Below are positions 1 through 7,206 of a stretch of DNA of 64,000 bases, piece by piece. The DNA lies in assembly GCF_016907355.1 (NCBI RefSeq), contig NZ_JAFBBW010000001.1:2728001-2792000 (forward strand), given 5' to 3'. A model generated the notes under the pieces. That model made no database searches. It saw only the letters and a list, made by a program, of their open reading frames with translations, and was not told the DNA's origin. The stretch comes from Agromyces aurantiacus. Its GTDB lineage: Bacteria > Actinomycetota > Actinomycetes > Actinomycetales > Microbacteriaceae. The position numbers and the translations under genes are program-made. The first letter of the stretch is position 1. Every line of letters begins with the position of its first letter.

Positions 1-580
1 GCTCGTCGGGGCGCTCGTGGGAGCGCTCGTCCACGGTCGCCGACGACGGCACCGGCACCGGGGCCGCGACGACCTGCGCACTCGACCCGTCGTCTCGGCG
101 ATGGAGATCGACAGGCCTCGTCGCCTCGTCGCCCGCCCACTCGACCTCGGAGGCGAGGACCGCGCCGCCGATCAGCGGGAGCCGCACGGGATTCGCGGGT
201 CGTGGCGCGCCGTCGTCACCGCGAATCGGTGCCGCCGCCGAGACGCGCACCGCGGGCGCCCCGCCGACGACGCGTTCCTGCCAGGTCGAGACCTGCTCGC
301 CTGACACCTCGACGTCGCCGAGCCGCACGGTCAGCGCCCCGCGCACCACGGCGCGCGCGGTGCCCGACGCGCGTTCGCGCACGACGAGCGCGAAGCTCGG
401 CACCGACGCCACGCCGCCGGCCGCCAGCCGGTCGATGACCTGCGTCGCGGCATCCGCGGCGCCGAGCCGCGGCCAGAGCGACGCGAGGTCGTCGGCGCGA
501 TCGGCCGGGAGCATCAGCAGCGCGTCCTCGCGCAGCGCGATCACCCAGCGGCCGCCATCGTCAGGACGGTACTCCGCCAC
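1..580 (-). CDS. Unidentified protein downstream of PP2C, N-terminal part only
   Basis: The gene runs off the left edge, so about 193 N-terminal residues are visible. I place the start at a GTG that lies 20 nt inside the end of the phosphatase gene, preceded by GGGGGAC, which suggests translational coupling. The visible part opens with VAEYRPDDGGRWVIALRED, has no signal peptide or membrane segment, and becomes rich in Ala, Val, Pro and charged residues. In related actinobacteria the partner of such a PP2C gene is often an FHA-domain protein, but no FHA motif is visible here, so that identity is only a guess from context. Confidence 0.6.
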   Translation of the reverse strand, partial: MAEYRPDDGGRWVIALREDALLMLPADRADDLASLWPRLGAADAATQVIDRLAAGGVASVPSFALVVRERASGTARAVVRGALTVRLGDVEVSGEQVSTWQERVVGGAPAVRVSAAAPIRGDDGAPRPANPVRLPLIGGAVLASEVEWAGDEATRPVDLHRRDDGSSAQVVAAPVPVPSSATVDERSHERPDE

Positions 581-1454
581 CCTCGTCCCCCGTCTCCCTC
601 GGCGTGGTCTGCTCGAGCCCCTCGGGGAGCGCCGCATCGCGATCGCGCGTCGCCCCGTCGTCGTCGGCGTCGCCGCCGAGGTCGGATTCGACGACCACCG
701 CCGTCACGTTGTCGCGCGCCCCCGCCGCGAGTGCCGCATCGACGAGTTCGCCCGCGAGCCCGGCCGCGTGCATCGAGTGCCCGGTGAGGATCTGGGCGAG
801 CTGCTCGTCGTCGAGCTCCTTCGACAGCCCGTCGGAGCAGATCAGGAACACCTGGCGACCGCCCGCCGGGATGAGCCACACGTCGGGCTCGACGACGTCG
901 TCGGCGCCGATCGCGCGCGTGATGACATTGCGGTCGGGATGGCGCTCGGCGTCATCGCTGCTGATCACGCCCGCGTCCACGAGTTCCTGCACGGCGGAGT
1001 GGTCGACCGTGACCTGCTGCAGGCGCCGGCCATCCCATGCGTACACGCGCGAGTCGCCGACGTTGAAGACCATCCAGTGCACGCCGCGACCCTCGCCGGC
1101 GTCGACGAGCACGACCCCCGCCACGGTCGTGCCGGCCACCGCGGTGCCCTCGTCGCCGTCGTCGGACAGCGAGCGGACCACCTCGTTGGAACTGTGGATC
1201 GCGTCGAGCACCTGCTCGGGCGTCGACGGGCGGCCGTGGTCGAGGTGGCGCGTGAAGGTGTCGACGACGGCGCGGCTCGCGGCATCCCCTCGGGCGTGCC
1301 CGCCCATCCCGTCGGCGACGACGTACACGGGCGCGTGAGCGAGCAGTGCATCCTCGTTCACCGTCCGGACGTTGCCGACATGCGTACGGGCGCTGTGGGC
1401 GATGCGGGCCGAGCCGCTCGGAATGGGGACGACACCGCTGCCATCAGACGTCAC
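561..1454 (-). CDS. PP2C-family (PPM) Ser/Thr protein phosphatase
   Basis: A 297-aa cytosolic metal-dependent phosphatase expected to dephosphorylate Ser/Thr residues, reversing Hanks-type kinases. The PPM motifs are in order: NEDALL near residue 34 and VADGMGGH near 46 (metal-binding Asp), FNVGDSRVY near 158, a CSDGLSKEL block near 220, and ARDNVTAVVV near 260. There is no membrane segment or sensor extension, so this is the bare catalytic domain. The start is GTG with GAGAGGAC upstream. A TAGCGT -10 candidate lies about 55 nt before it. The next gene overlaps its 3' end by 20 nt. Confidence 0.92.
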   Translation of the reverse strand: MTSDGSGVVPIPSGSARIAHSARTHVGNVRTVNEDALLAHAPVYVVADGMGGHARGDAASRAVVDTFTRHLDHGRPSTPEQVLDAIHSSNEVVRSLSDDGDEGTAVAGTTVAGVVLVDAGEGRGVHWMVFNVGDSRVYAWDGRRLQQVTVDHSAVQELVDAGVISSDDAERHPDRNVITRAIGADDVVEPDVWLIPAGGRQVFLICSDGLSKELDDEQLAQILTGHSMHAAGLAGELVDAALAAGARDNVTAVVVESDLGGDADDDGATRDRDAALPEGLEQTTPRETGDEGGGVPS

Positions 1455-1563
1455 GGGATTCGGGTCCTCTCTGAACGGGTCGGGTCGTCGCCGAGGCGCA
1501 GTCGCTCAACGCTAGCAAGCGCTGGGCGACTGCGCGTGCGCAGGGCGGCCGCCTGTGGACAGG

Positions 1564-2628
1564 TCAGCGCTGCGGCGAGGCCTCGTCCTCCGCGCGCTCG
1601 GCTCGGTCGCCCTCGTCGGTGAAGTGCGGGATCTCCTCCGCGAGCGTGTGGCCACGCCGGCGCGCATCGAGGTTCGCCTTGACGAGGCTCGCGACCGTGG
1701 CCACGGCCATCGCGCCGATGATGACGGCGAGGGAGGTCCACGTGGAGATGTCGGGCGCCCACTCGATGTGCTCGCCGCCGTTGATGAACGGCAGCTCGTT
1801 CTCGTGCATCGCGTGCAGGACGAGCTTCACGCCGATGAAGGCGAGGATGAACGCGATGCCGTACTTGAGGTACTCCAGGCGCTCGAGCAGGCCGCCGAGC
1901 AGGAAGTACAGCTGGCGCAGGCCCATGAGCGCGAACACGTTCGCCGTGAACACGATGAACGGGCTCTGCGTGATGCCGAAGATCGCGGGGATCGAGTCGA
2001 GCGCGAAGATCAGGTCGGTCGTGCCGATCGCGACGAACACGATGAGCATGGGCGTGAAGAAGCGCTTGCCGTTGATGACCGTGCGCAGCTTGACGCCGTC
2101 GTAGTCGTTGGTGATGGGCAGGCGGCGGCGCAGCACGCGGATGAGGGCCGAGTCCTTGCCCTCGTCCTCGTGGTCGCCGAACGCCTGGTTGAACGCGGTC
2201 CACAGCAGGAACGCGCCGAAGATGTAGAAGATCCAGCTGAAGTTCGCGATGAGCTGCGCGCCCAGCAGGATGAAGATGCCGCGGAGGATCAGCGCGAGGA
2301 TGATGCCGACCATGAGCACCTCCTGCTGGTACTTCCGGGGTACCGCGAACCTGGCCATGATGATCACGAACACGAACAGGTTGTCGATCGACAGGCTGTA
2401 CTCGGTGAGCCATCCGGCCAGGAACTGGGCCCCGTGCTCGGCGTCGCCGATCACGAACATGAGCCCCGCGAAGATCAGCGCGAGCACGATGTAGAACACG
2501 ACCCACAGCGTCGACTCCCGGAACGAGGGCACGTGCGGCCGCTTGATCACGAGCAGGAGGTCGGCGACGAGGATCAGCGTCAGCACGATGAGCGAGCCGA
2601 CTTCGAACCAGATGGGCAGTTCGGTCAC
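1564..2628 (-). CDS. TerC/Alx family integral membrane protein
   Basis: A multi-spanning membrane protein of about 354 aa. TerC/Alx proteins are linked to metal-ion (notably Mn2+) efflux and metalation of secreted proteins. I see about eight hydrophobic helices, the family signature EYSLSIDNLFVF near residue 80 with its conserved acidic residue, and a second acidic block ALDSIPAIFGI near 200. I chose the GTG that starts VTELPIWFE because GAAAGG sits at good spacing upstream; a longer reading would run into the leader. The C-terminal tail is acidic and cytosolic. The leader carries a probable yybP-ykoY manganese riboswitch, which fits the family. Confidence 0.93.
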   Translation of the reverse strand: MTELPIWFEVGSLIVLTLILVADLLLVIKRPHVPSFRESTLWVVFYIVLALIFAGLMFVIGDAEHGAQFLAGWLTEYSLSIDNLFVFVIIMARFAVPRKYQQEVLMVGIILALILRGIFILLGAQLIANFSWIFYIFGAFLLWTAFNQAFGDHEDEGKDSALIRVLRRRLPITNDYDGVKLRTVINGKRFFTPMLIVFVAIGTTDLIFALDSIPAIFGITQSPFIVFTANVFALMGLRQLYFLLGGLLERLEYLKYGIAFILAFIGVKLVLHAMHENELPFINGGEHIEWAPDISTWTSLAVIIGAMAVATVASLVKANLDARRRGHTLAEEIPHFTDEGDRAERAEDEASPQR

Positions 2629-2663
2629 GAGACGCCTTTCGGAGGTGAAGGGTTGGTGGGGAC

Positions 2664-2780
2664 CGAAAGTCTCTCCCGGCTGCACCCCTGGTGCGCCGCC
2701 ACGCCCGGAGCGGCATCGACGGCGCTCGTATTGACGATCGTGGCCCGGAACGTGCGCTCCGGCGGGATACTCCCCTTCGC
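2664..2780 (-). ncRNA. Probable yybP-ykoY manganese riboswitch in the TerC leader
   Basis: On the minus strand the leader opens with GCGAAGGGGAGTA and closes with GGAGAGACTTTCGG. These are the conserved ends of the yybP-ykoY class, and CGAAGG can pair with ACTTTCG as the closing P1 helix. Internal GC-rich arms surround a CGTCAATACGAG segment that resembles the conserved L3 region. The element starts within a few nt of the transcript start predicted from TAGACT and ends 35 nt before the TerC start codon. In this class Mn2+ binding raises expression of the downstream exporter. The call comes from reading the motif, not from a covariance-model search. Confidence 0.72.
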
Positions 2781-2787
2781 TCGGACG

Positions 2788-2793
2788 AGTCTA
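2788..2793 (-). promoter_or_regulatory. -10 box of the TerC transcript
   Basis: TAGACT on the minus strand. Transcription would start about 7 nt downstream, at the 5' edge of the riboswitch. No good -35 is visible. Confidence 0.5.
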
Positions 2794-2815
2794 GCGAGTC
2801 GCCCCGCCGAACGAC

Positions 2816-2848
2816 GAACGCCCCCGGCACATGGTGCCGAGGGCGTTC
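2816..2848 (-). terminator. Terminator of tRNA-Glu
   Basis: A strong hairpin with arms GAACGCCC and GGGCGTTC, continued by CGGCAC/GTGCCG around an ATG loop. It lies just past the 3' end of tRNA-Glu. There is no long T tract, as is usual in high-GC actinobacteria. Confidence 0.75.
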
Positions 2849-2856
2849 ATCGGTGT

Positions 2857-2932
2857 TGGTGACCCCAGCGGGATTTGAACCCGCGCTACCGCCGTGAGAG
2901 GGCGGCGTCCTAGGCCGCTAAACGATGGGGCC
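2857..2932 (-). tRNA. tRNA-Glu(CTC)
   Basis: The cloverleaf reads GGCCCCATCG in the acceptor and D-arm start, a CTC anticodon in the loop between CCGCC and GGCGG, and the T-arm GCGGGTTCAAATCCCGC. The acceptor closes with TGGGGTC, discriminator A and an encoded CCA. It decodes GAG, the dominant Glu codon in such a GC-rich genome. Its own promoter and terminator flank it. Confidence 0.95.
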
Positions 2933-2949
2933 TCGTCGCAACGTGTTCG

Positions 2950-2979
2950 AGTATGGCATACGCGCCGAGCGCATTCCAA
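2950..2979 (-). promoter_or_regulatory. Promoter of tRNA-Glu
   Basis: On the minus strand TTGGAA and CATACT are separated by 18 nt, about 18 nt upstream of the mature tRNA 5' end. Confidence 0.5.
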
Positions 2980-3012
2980 ATCGAGGCGCCTCGGGCGTGC
3001 GGCCCGGGCGCG

Positions 3013-3915
3013 TCACGCGAACACGGACAGCGCGCCCGGCACCACCTCGACCTCGACGGGCAGCGCGCCGAGGCGCTCGCCGTCGGCGTACGCGACGATG
3101 CCATCGGCCTCGAGGCGCACGCGTCGCGCCTGCGCGAACTCGACGGCCGGATGCCCGACGTGCTCGCCCGCGAACACGCTCGGGAACACCGCGAGCAGTC
3201 CCATCCGGGAGAGCGGATGCACGATGAACACGTCGAGGATGCCGTCGGACAGGTCGGCGTGCGGAACGATCCGCATGCCGCCCCCGAGCGACGGCGTGTT
3301 GGCGATCGAGACGAGCATCGCCGCCTGCTCGCGCCGCACGCCGTCGATCGTGATCGCGTAGCGCCGCGGTCGGAAGGTGGCGAGCTCGCGGACCAGCGCG
3401 AACGTGTACCGGCTCGGGCCGCGCGGTCGCACCATCCGGTTCGCGCGCTCGTTGACCACCGCGTCGAACCCGGCCGAGAGCACGCACGCGAACCACGTCC
3501 GGAGCTCGCCGTGGTGCGCGAGGCCGAGGTCGACGACCTGCGGCGGCCGGCGGAGCGCGTCGACGAGCGCCTCGATCGCGGCCTCGGGGTTGTCGTGCGG
3601 CAGCCCGAGCGCGCGCGCGAAGTCGTTGCCCGTGCCGGCGGCCACCACCCCGAGGGGAACGCCCGTGCGCGCGAGGATGTTGGCGCCCATCGAGATCATG
3701 CCGTCGCCGCCCACGACCACGAGCCCGTCGGTGCCCTGCTCGAACGCCGACTGGGTCTCGCGCCGCAGCAGCTCGAAGTTCGCCTCGCGGATCAGCGCGA
3801 CCTCGTAGCCCTCGTCGGCGAGCCGCTCGGCCACCGCGGGCCCGACCCAGCGCGTGCGGCCGAACGAGGCGTACGGGTTCACCGCGAGCAGGAGTCGGCG
3901 GGGGCCACGCGTCAT
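3013..3915 (-). CDS. Diacylglycerol/lipid kinase (DagK/YegS family)
   Basis: A 300-aa lipid kinase of the diacylglycerol-kinase catalytic family, likely phosphorylating a membrane lipid alcohol with ATP. The N-terminal Rossmann-like domain has NPYASFGR near residue 14, the nucleotide-binding loop VVVGGDGMISMGAN near 70, and GTGNDFARAL near 97. The C-terminal beta-sandwich has the SLGGGMRIVP and LSDGILDV segments typical of the family. I take the ATG that starts MTRGPRRLLL; the longer reading would begin in the neighbouring divergent gene. CACAAT lies 6 nt before it, a possible leaderless promoter. Substrate cannot be set from sequence. Confidence 0.9.
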   Translation of the reverse strand: MTRGPRRLLLAVNPYASFGRTRWVGPAVAERLADEGYEVALIREANFELLRRETQSAFEQGTDGLVVVGGDGMISMGANILARTGVPLGVVAAGTGNDFARALGLPHDNPEAAIEALVDALRRPPQVVDLGLAHHGELRTWFACVLSAGFDAVVNERANRMVRPRGPSRYTFALVRELATFRPRRYAITIDGVRREQAAMLVSIANTPSLGGGMRIVPHADLSDGILDVFIVHPLSRMGLLAVFPSVFAGEHVGHPAVEFAQARRVRLEADGIVAYADGERLGALPVEVEVVPGALSVFA

Positions 3916-3975
3916 GGTGCGATTGTGGCAGGCAACCCGGTTGCGCACATCGCGGACACGGTGTTGGCTCGGCTC

Positions 3976-4620
3976 ATGCGCGTCACGAAGCTCGAGCATG
4001 CCGCCCTCGTCGTCGAGCAGTCAGGCAGCCGGCTCTTCATCGATCCAGGCAAGTTCACCACGCCGATCACGGAGGCCTCGGGCGCGGTGGCCGTCGTCGT
4101 CACGCACCAGCACGACGACCACTGGACGCCGGAGCAGCTCGCGCGCATCCGCGATCGCAACCCCGATGTGCGCGTGTACGGTCCGGCCGGCATGGCCGAT
4201 GCCGCCGCCGAAGCGGGCGTCGAGGTCGAGCGCGTCGCGCCGGGCGACGAGATCGAGGTCGGCCCGTTCCGCTTGCGGTTCTTCGGCGGGCGTCACGCCG
4301 TGATCCACTCGTCGATCCCGGTGATCGACAACGTGGGCGTGCTCGTGAACGACGCGCTGTACTACGCGGGCGATTCGTTCGCGGTCCCCGAGGGCGTGCA
4401 GGTGCAGGCGCTCGCGGCACCGGCCGGGGCGCCGTGGATGAAGATCGCCGAGTCGATGGACTACGTCATGGCGGTGCGGCCCCACCGCGCGTTCCCGACG
4501 CACGAGATGGTGCTCTCGCGGGCGGGCAAGGCGCTCTCGAACGCGCGGCTCGCCTGGGCGACCGAGCAGGGCGGCGGCGAGTACCTGCCGCTCGAGCCCG
4601 GCGACTCGTTCGACCTGTAG
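3976..4620 (+). CDS. MBL-fold metallo-hydrolase (UlaG-like)
   Basis: A 214-aa protein of the metallo-beta-lactamase fold. The Zn-binding motif VTHQHDDHW appears near residue 41, followed by a GGRHAVIH segment near 112, YYAGDSFAVP near 137 and FPTHEMV near 175, which supply the remaining His/Asp ligands. It resembles the small stand-alone UlaG-like lactonase/phosphodiesterase-type hydrolases; the substrate is unknown. No ribosome-binding site is seen before the ATG, and TTGGCT sits 6 nt upstream, so a leaderless mRNA is possible. A YdeI-like gene follows after 7 nt and is probably co-transcribed. Confidence 0.88.
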   Translation: MRVTKLEHAALVVEQSGSRLFIDPGKFTTPITEASGAVAVVVTHQHDDHWTPEQLARIRDRNPDVRVYGPAGMADAAAEAGVEVERVAPGDEIEVGPFRLRFFGGRHAVIHSSIPVIDNVGVLVNDALYYAGDSFAVPEGVQVQALAAPAGAPWMKIAESMDYVMAVRPHRAFPTHEMVLSRAGKALSNARLAWATEQGGGEYLPLEPGDSFDL

Positions 4621-4627
4621 CCGCCCG

Positions 4628-5224
4628 ATGGGGCTCGACGACGCGCCGCTGATCCAGCCGGCGACCGCGGCGGAATGGCGCGACTGGCTCGAACGCCACC
4701 ACGACACGGCGACGGGCGTCTGGGTCGTCACGTGGCGCTCGCCGGGCCCGGGCCGGGAGCCGCTCCCATACGAGGACCAGGTCCTCGAGGCGCTCGCGTT
4801 CGGGTGGATCGACGCGACCACCCGCCGGCTCGACGACGACCGCCGGGCGCAGTACTTCGCGCCGCGCAAGCCGGGCGGCACCTGGGCGCGCAGCAACAAG
4901 GACCGCATCGAGCGCCTGCGTGCCGAGGGCCGGATGGCTCCGGCCGGCGAGGAGGCGGTCCGCCGGGCGATCGCCGACGGGAGCTGGTCGATGCTCGACG
5001 CGATCGACCGGATGGACGTGCCCGACGACCTCGCCGCCGCCTTCGCGCGCCATCCCGGATCGCGCGAGCTCTGGGAGGCCTTCCCACCGTCCGCGCGCCG
5101 CGGGGCGCTCTGGTGGATCCACCAGGCGAAGCGACCGGCGACGCGCGAGCGACGCGTCGAGGAGACCGCGCGCCTCGCGGCCGAGAACGTGCGCGTCGGA
5201 TCGGAGCCCCGCCGGGAGGCGTGA
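4628..5224 (+). CDS. YdeI/OmpD-associated family protein
   Basis: A 198-aa soluble protein. The N-terminal half carries the family pattern EWRDWLERHH, then YEDQVLEALAFGWID near residue 55 and YFAPRKPGGTWARSNK near 80. The C-terminal half has the domain that ends with the conserved RRGALWWIHQAKR block near 165, with Arg-rich tail. Proteins of this family are widespread, are annotated as bacteriocin-protection or OmpD-associated proteins, and lack a proven reaction. It follows the MBL hydrolase by 7 nt, so the two likely share one transcript. Confidence 0.85.
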   Translation: MGLDDAPLIQPATAAEWRDWLERHHDTATGVWVVTWRSPGPGREPLPYEDQVLEALAFGWIDATTRRLDDDRRAQYFAPRKPGGTWARSNKDRIERLRAEGRMAPAGEEAVRRAIADGSWSMLDAIDRMDVPDDLAAAFARHPGSRELWEAFPPSARRGALWWIHQAKRPATRERRVEETARLAAENVRVGSEPRREA

Positions 5225-5325
5225 TCCGCCCGCGCGGAGGCCGACCTCCGCTGTCGATGAGCGACAAGGCCGCTCGCATCGCCGAAGCGCGCCTTGGCGG
5301 TTTCCGCCGAAGTTCTCCGGCATCC

Positions 5326-5361
5326 GTTGACGACTCCACAGTCGCTCTGCCAGATTCGTGC
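5326..5361 (+). promoter_or_regulatory. Candidate promoter of the heptad-repeat protein
   Basis: TTGACG and CAGATT are 18 nt apart in the 290-nt gap before the repeat protein. A leader of about 150 nt would follow. I see no gene in this gap, and its one in-frame ATG lacks a ribosome-binding site. Confidence 0.4.
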
Positions 5362-5514
5362 CACTTCCGGGCGCGACGGGGCGCCGCGGGGGTCGGATGT
5401 CGCGACCGCCGGTCCCGTCGGTGCCCGAGTGTCGGCGCTGCCCTGCACCATCGCGCCGTCGTCCTGCACCCCCGACCCGGGCTCCTTCGGCGTGCCCGCA
5501 ACACAGGAGACTCA

Positions 5515-7155
5515 ATGACGAGCATCGACCCCGCGCCGCATCGGCACGGCCTCGGAGTGCGAATCGCCGCCATCGCGGTGACCATCGGCCTCATCGCCCT
5601 CGCGGCCTTCTTCCTGCTCACGACCAACACGATCTCGGCGGGTGCCAAGAGCCTGTCCGACGGCGCCGGCCTCGCCGACGCCGGCTCGACCGAGCTCGCC
5701 GAGGGCGCGGAGACGCTCGCGTCGGGCGCGGGCGACCTGAGCCGCGGCGCATCCGACGCCGCCGAGGGCGCGGAGAAGGTCGCCGACGGCGCCGCGAGCG
5801 CCGCAGCGGGCGCCGCGCGCGTCGAAGCGGGCGCGGCCAAGGCCGCCTCCGGCGCGCGCGACCTCTCGGACGGCGCGGCGCGCAGCGCGAGCGGCGCGAG
5901 CGACGTGTCGGCGGGCGCCCAGCGCGCCGCCGACGGCTCGAGTGCGCTCTCCGACGGCATCAGCCGGGCCAACGCGGGGGCCGGCGCCCTCGCCGACGGC
6001 GCGGGCCGGACCTCGGCGGGTGCTGGCACACTCGCGGGCGGCGCAACGGAGGCGAGCACCGCGGCCGGGACGCTCGCGGTCGGCGCGGCCGATCTCGACG
6101 AGGGCGTCGCCGCACTCTCCGCGGGTGCGGGCGAACTCGCCCCGGGCGCCGCGACGCTCGCGGCCGGACTGGCGCAGGCCGACGAAGGCGCCCAGAAGCT
6201 CGCGGCGGGTTCGACACCGCTCGCCGAGGGCGCCGCATCGGTGCGCGACGGCGCGGCGGGCGTGGCGGACGGCACCGCGAAGCTCTCCTCCGGCTTGTCC
6301 GCCCTCCATGAGGCGCTCGTGTCGGCAGGAGTGGACCCGGCGCTGGTCGCCCAGGCCGCAGCACTGCGCGACTCGGCGAGCGGACTCAGCGATGCAGCCG
6401 GCAAGGTCGCCGACGGGTCGCAGGTCGTCGCGGCGGGCGCGGAGTCGACGCGCGCCGGGCTCGCCCTGGTCGCTCCCGGCGTGCACGCGGCACACCTGGG
6501 CTCGGCGATCCTGCGGGACGGTACCGCGAACCTCTCCGCCGGCGCGGCGACGGCGGCCGCGGGCTCGGCGAAGGTCGCCGCGGGTGCGGCGAAGCTCGCC
6601 GCCGGAGTCGATCGCGTCGCAGCCGGCGCGTCCGACCTCGCCGCCGCATCGGCCCGGGTCAGCGACGGCGCGGCCGCCCTCCGCGGCGGCACGTCGACGC
6701 TCGACGTGAAGGTCGACGAGCTGGTCGCCGGCACGGCGAAACTCGCCAGCGGATCGGCCGAGCTCGCCGCTGGTGCGCAGCGGCTGTCGAGCGGCGCGAG
6801 CGAGCTCGTGAGCGGCACCGGCCGGCTCTCATCGGGCGCGAAGGGGCTCTCCGACGGCCTGGACGAGCTCTCGTCGGGGTCGGCCGAGCTCGCGGCGGGC
6901 ACGACGACGCTGGCCGACGGCAGCATCGTGCTGCAGTCGGGGGCGAGCGACCTGTCGGACGGCGCCGCCGCGCTCCGCGACGGCAACGGACGGCTCGCGG
7001 CCGGCAGCGCCGAACTCGCCGCAGGGACGCAGGGCGTCTCGCCCGGGGCGCTCCTGCCGTGGATGCTCGTGTTCGGCGCGCTCGTGCTCGCGGCCCTGGC
7101 CGCGTGGGCCGTGCACCGCGTCCGGCACAGTCGTGCGACGGTCGCGACCGTCTGA
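5515..7155 (+). CDS. Stand-alone heptapeptide-repeat membrane protein (YhgE/Pip repeat domain)
   Basis: A 546-aa protein built almost wholly of seven-residue units of the type GAxxLxx (for example GAETLAS, GAGDLSR), about 65 in tandem, between one N-terminal helix (residues 14-36) and one C-terminal helix (about 515-537). Such repeats form the extracytoplasmic stalk of YhgE/Pip and ABC2-linked exporters, but the transporter half of those proteins is absent. The start follows AGGAGA at ideal spacing. An inverted repeat terminator lies just downstream. It probably forms a long rod-like or beta-solenoid structure outside the membrane. The role is unknown. Confidence 0.88.
   Translation: MTSIDPAPHRHGLGVRIAAIAVTIGLIALAAFFLLTTNTISAGAKSLSDGAGLADAGSTELAEGAETLASGAGDLSRGASDAAEGAEKVADGAASAAAGAARVEAGAAKAASGARDLSDGAARSASGASDVSAGAQRAADGSSALSDGISRANAGAGALADGAGRTSAGAGTLAGGATEASTAAGTLAVGAADLDEGVAALSAGAGELAPGAATLAAGLAQADEGAQKLAAGSTPLAEGAASVRDGAAGVADGTAKLSSGLSALHEALVSAGVDPALVAQAAALRDSASGLSDAAGKVADGSQVVAAGAESTRAGLALVAPGVHAAHLGSAILRDGTANLSAGAATAAAGSAKVAAGAAKLAAGVDRVAAGASDLAAASARVSDGAAALRGGTSTLDVKVDELVAGTAKLASGSAELAAGAQRLSSGASELVSGTGRLSSGAKGLSDGLDELSSGSAELAAGTTTLADGSIVLQSGASDLSDGAAALRDGNGRLAAGSAELAAGTQGVSPGALLPWMLVFGALVLAALAAWAVHRVRHSRATVATV
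5640..7040 (+). repeat. Degenerate 21-bp-period coding repeat
   Basis: The heptapeptide units are encoded by a 21-bp period with GGCGC at the Gly-Ala step of most units. Copies differ from each other, so this is an old, diverged array kept by protein selection, not a recent expansion. Confidence 0.8.
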
Positions 7156-7167
7156 CCGACGAGCACC

Positions 7168-7201
7168 GAAGGCGCCTCGCACCCGCGTGCGAGGCGCCTT
7201 C
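7168..7201. terminator. Bidirectional terminator
   Basis: A perfect 15-bp inverted repeat (GAAGGCGCCTCGCAC) with a CCGC loop lies between two convergent genes, the repeat protein and the penicillin-binding protein. It can end both transcripts. Confidence 0.85.
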
Positions 7202-7206
7202 ACGCG

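Noticed and set aside
5225..5514. Upstream extension of the heptad protein
   Set aside because: The same frame is open here, but it lacks a Shine-Dalgarno and has the wrong composition, while the ATG after AGGAGA precedes a clean membrane helix.
5640..7040. Periodic repeats looking like a CRISPR array or satellite
   Set aside because: The period is 21 bp, there are no spacers, and the repeats keep one reading frame for a heptapeptide.
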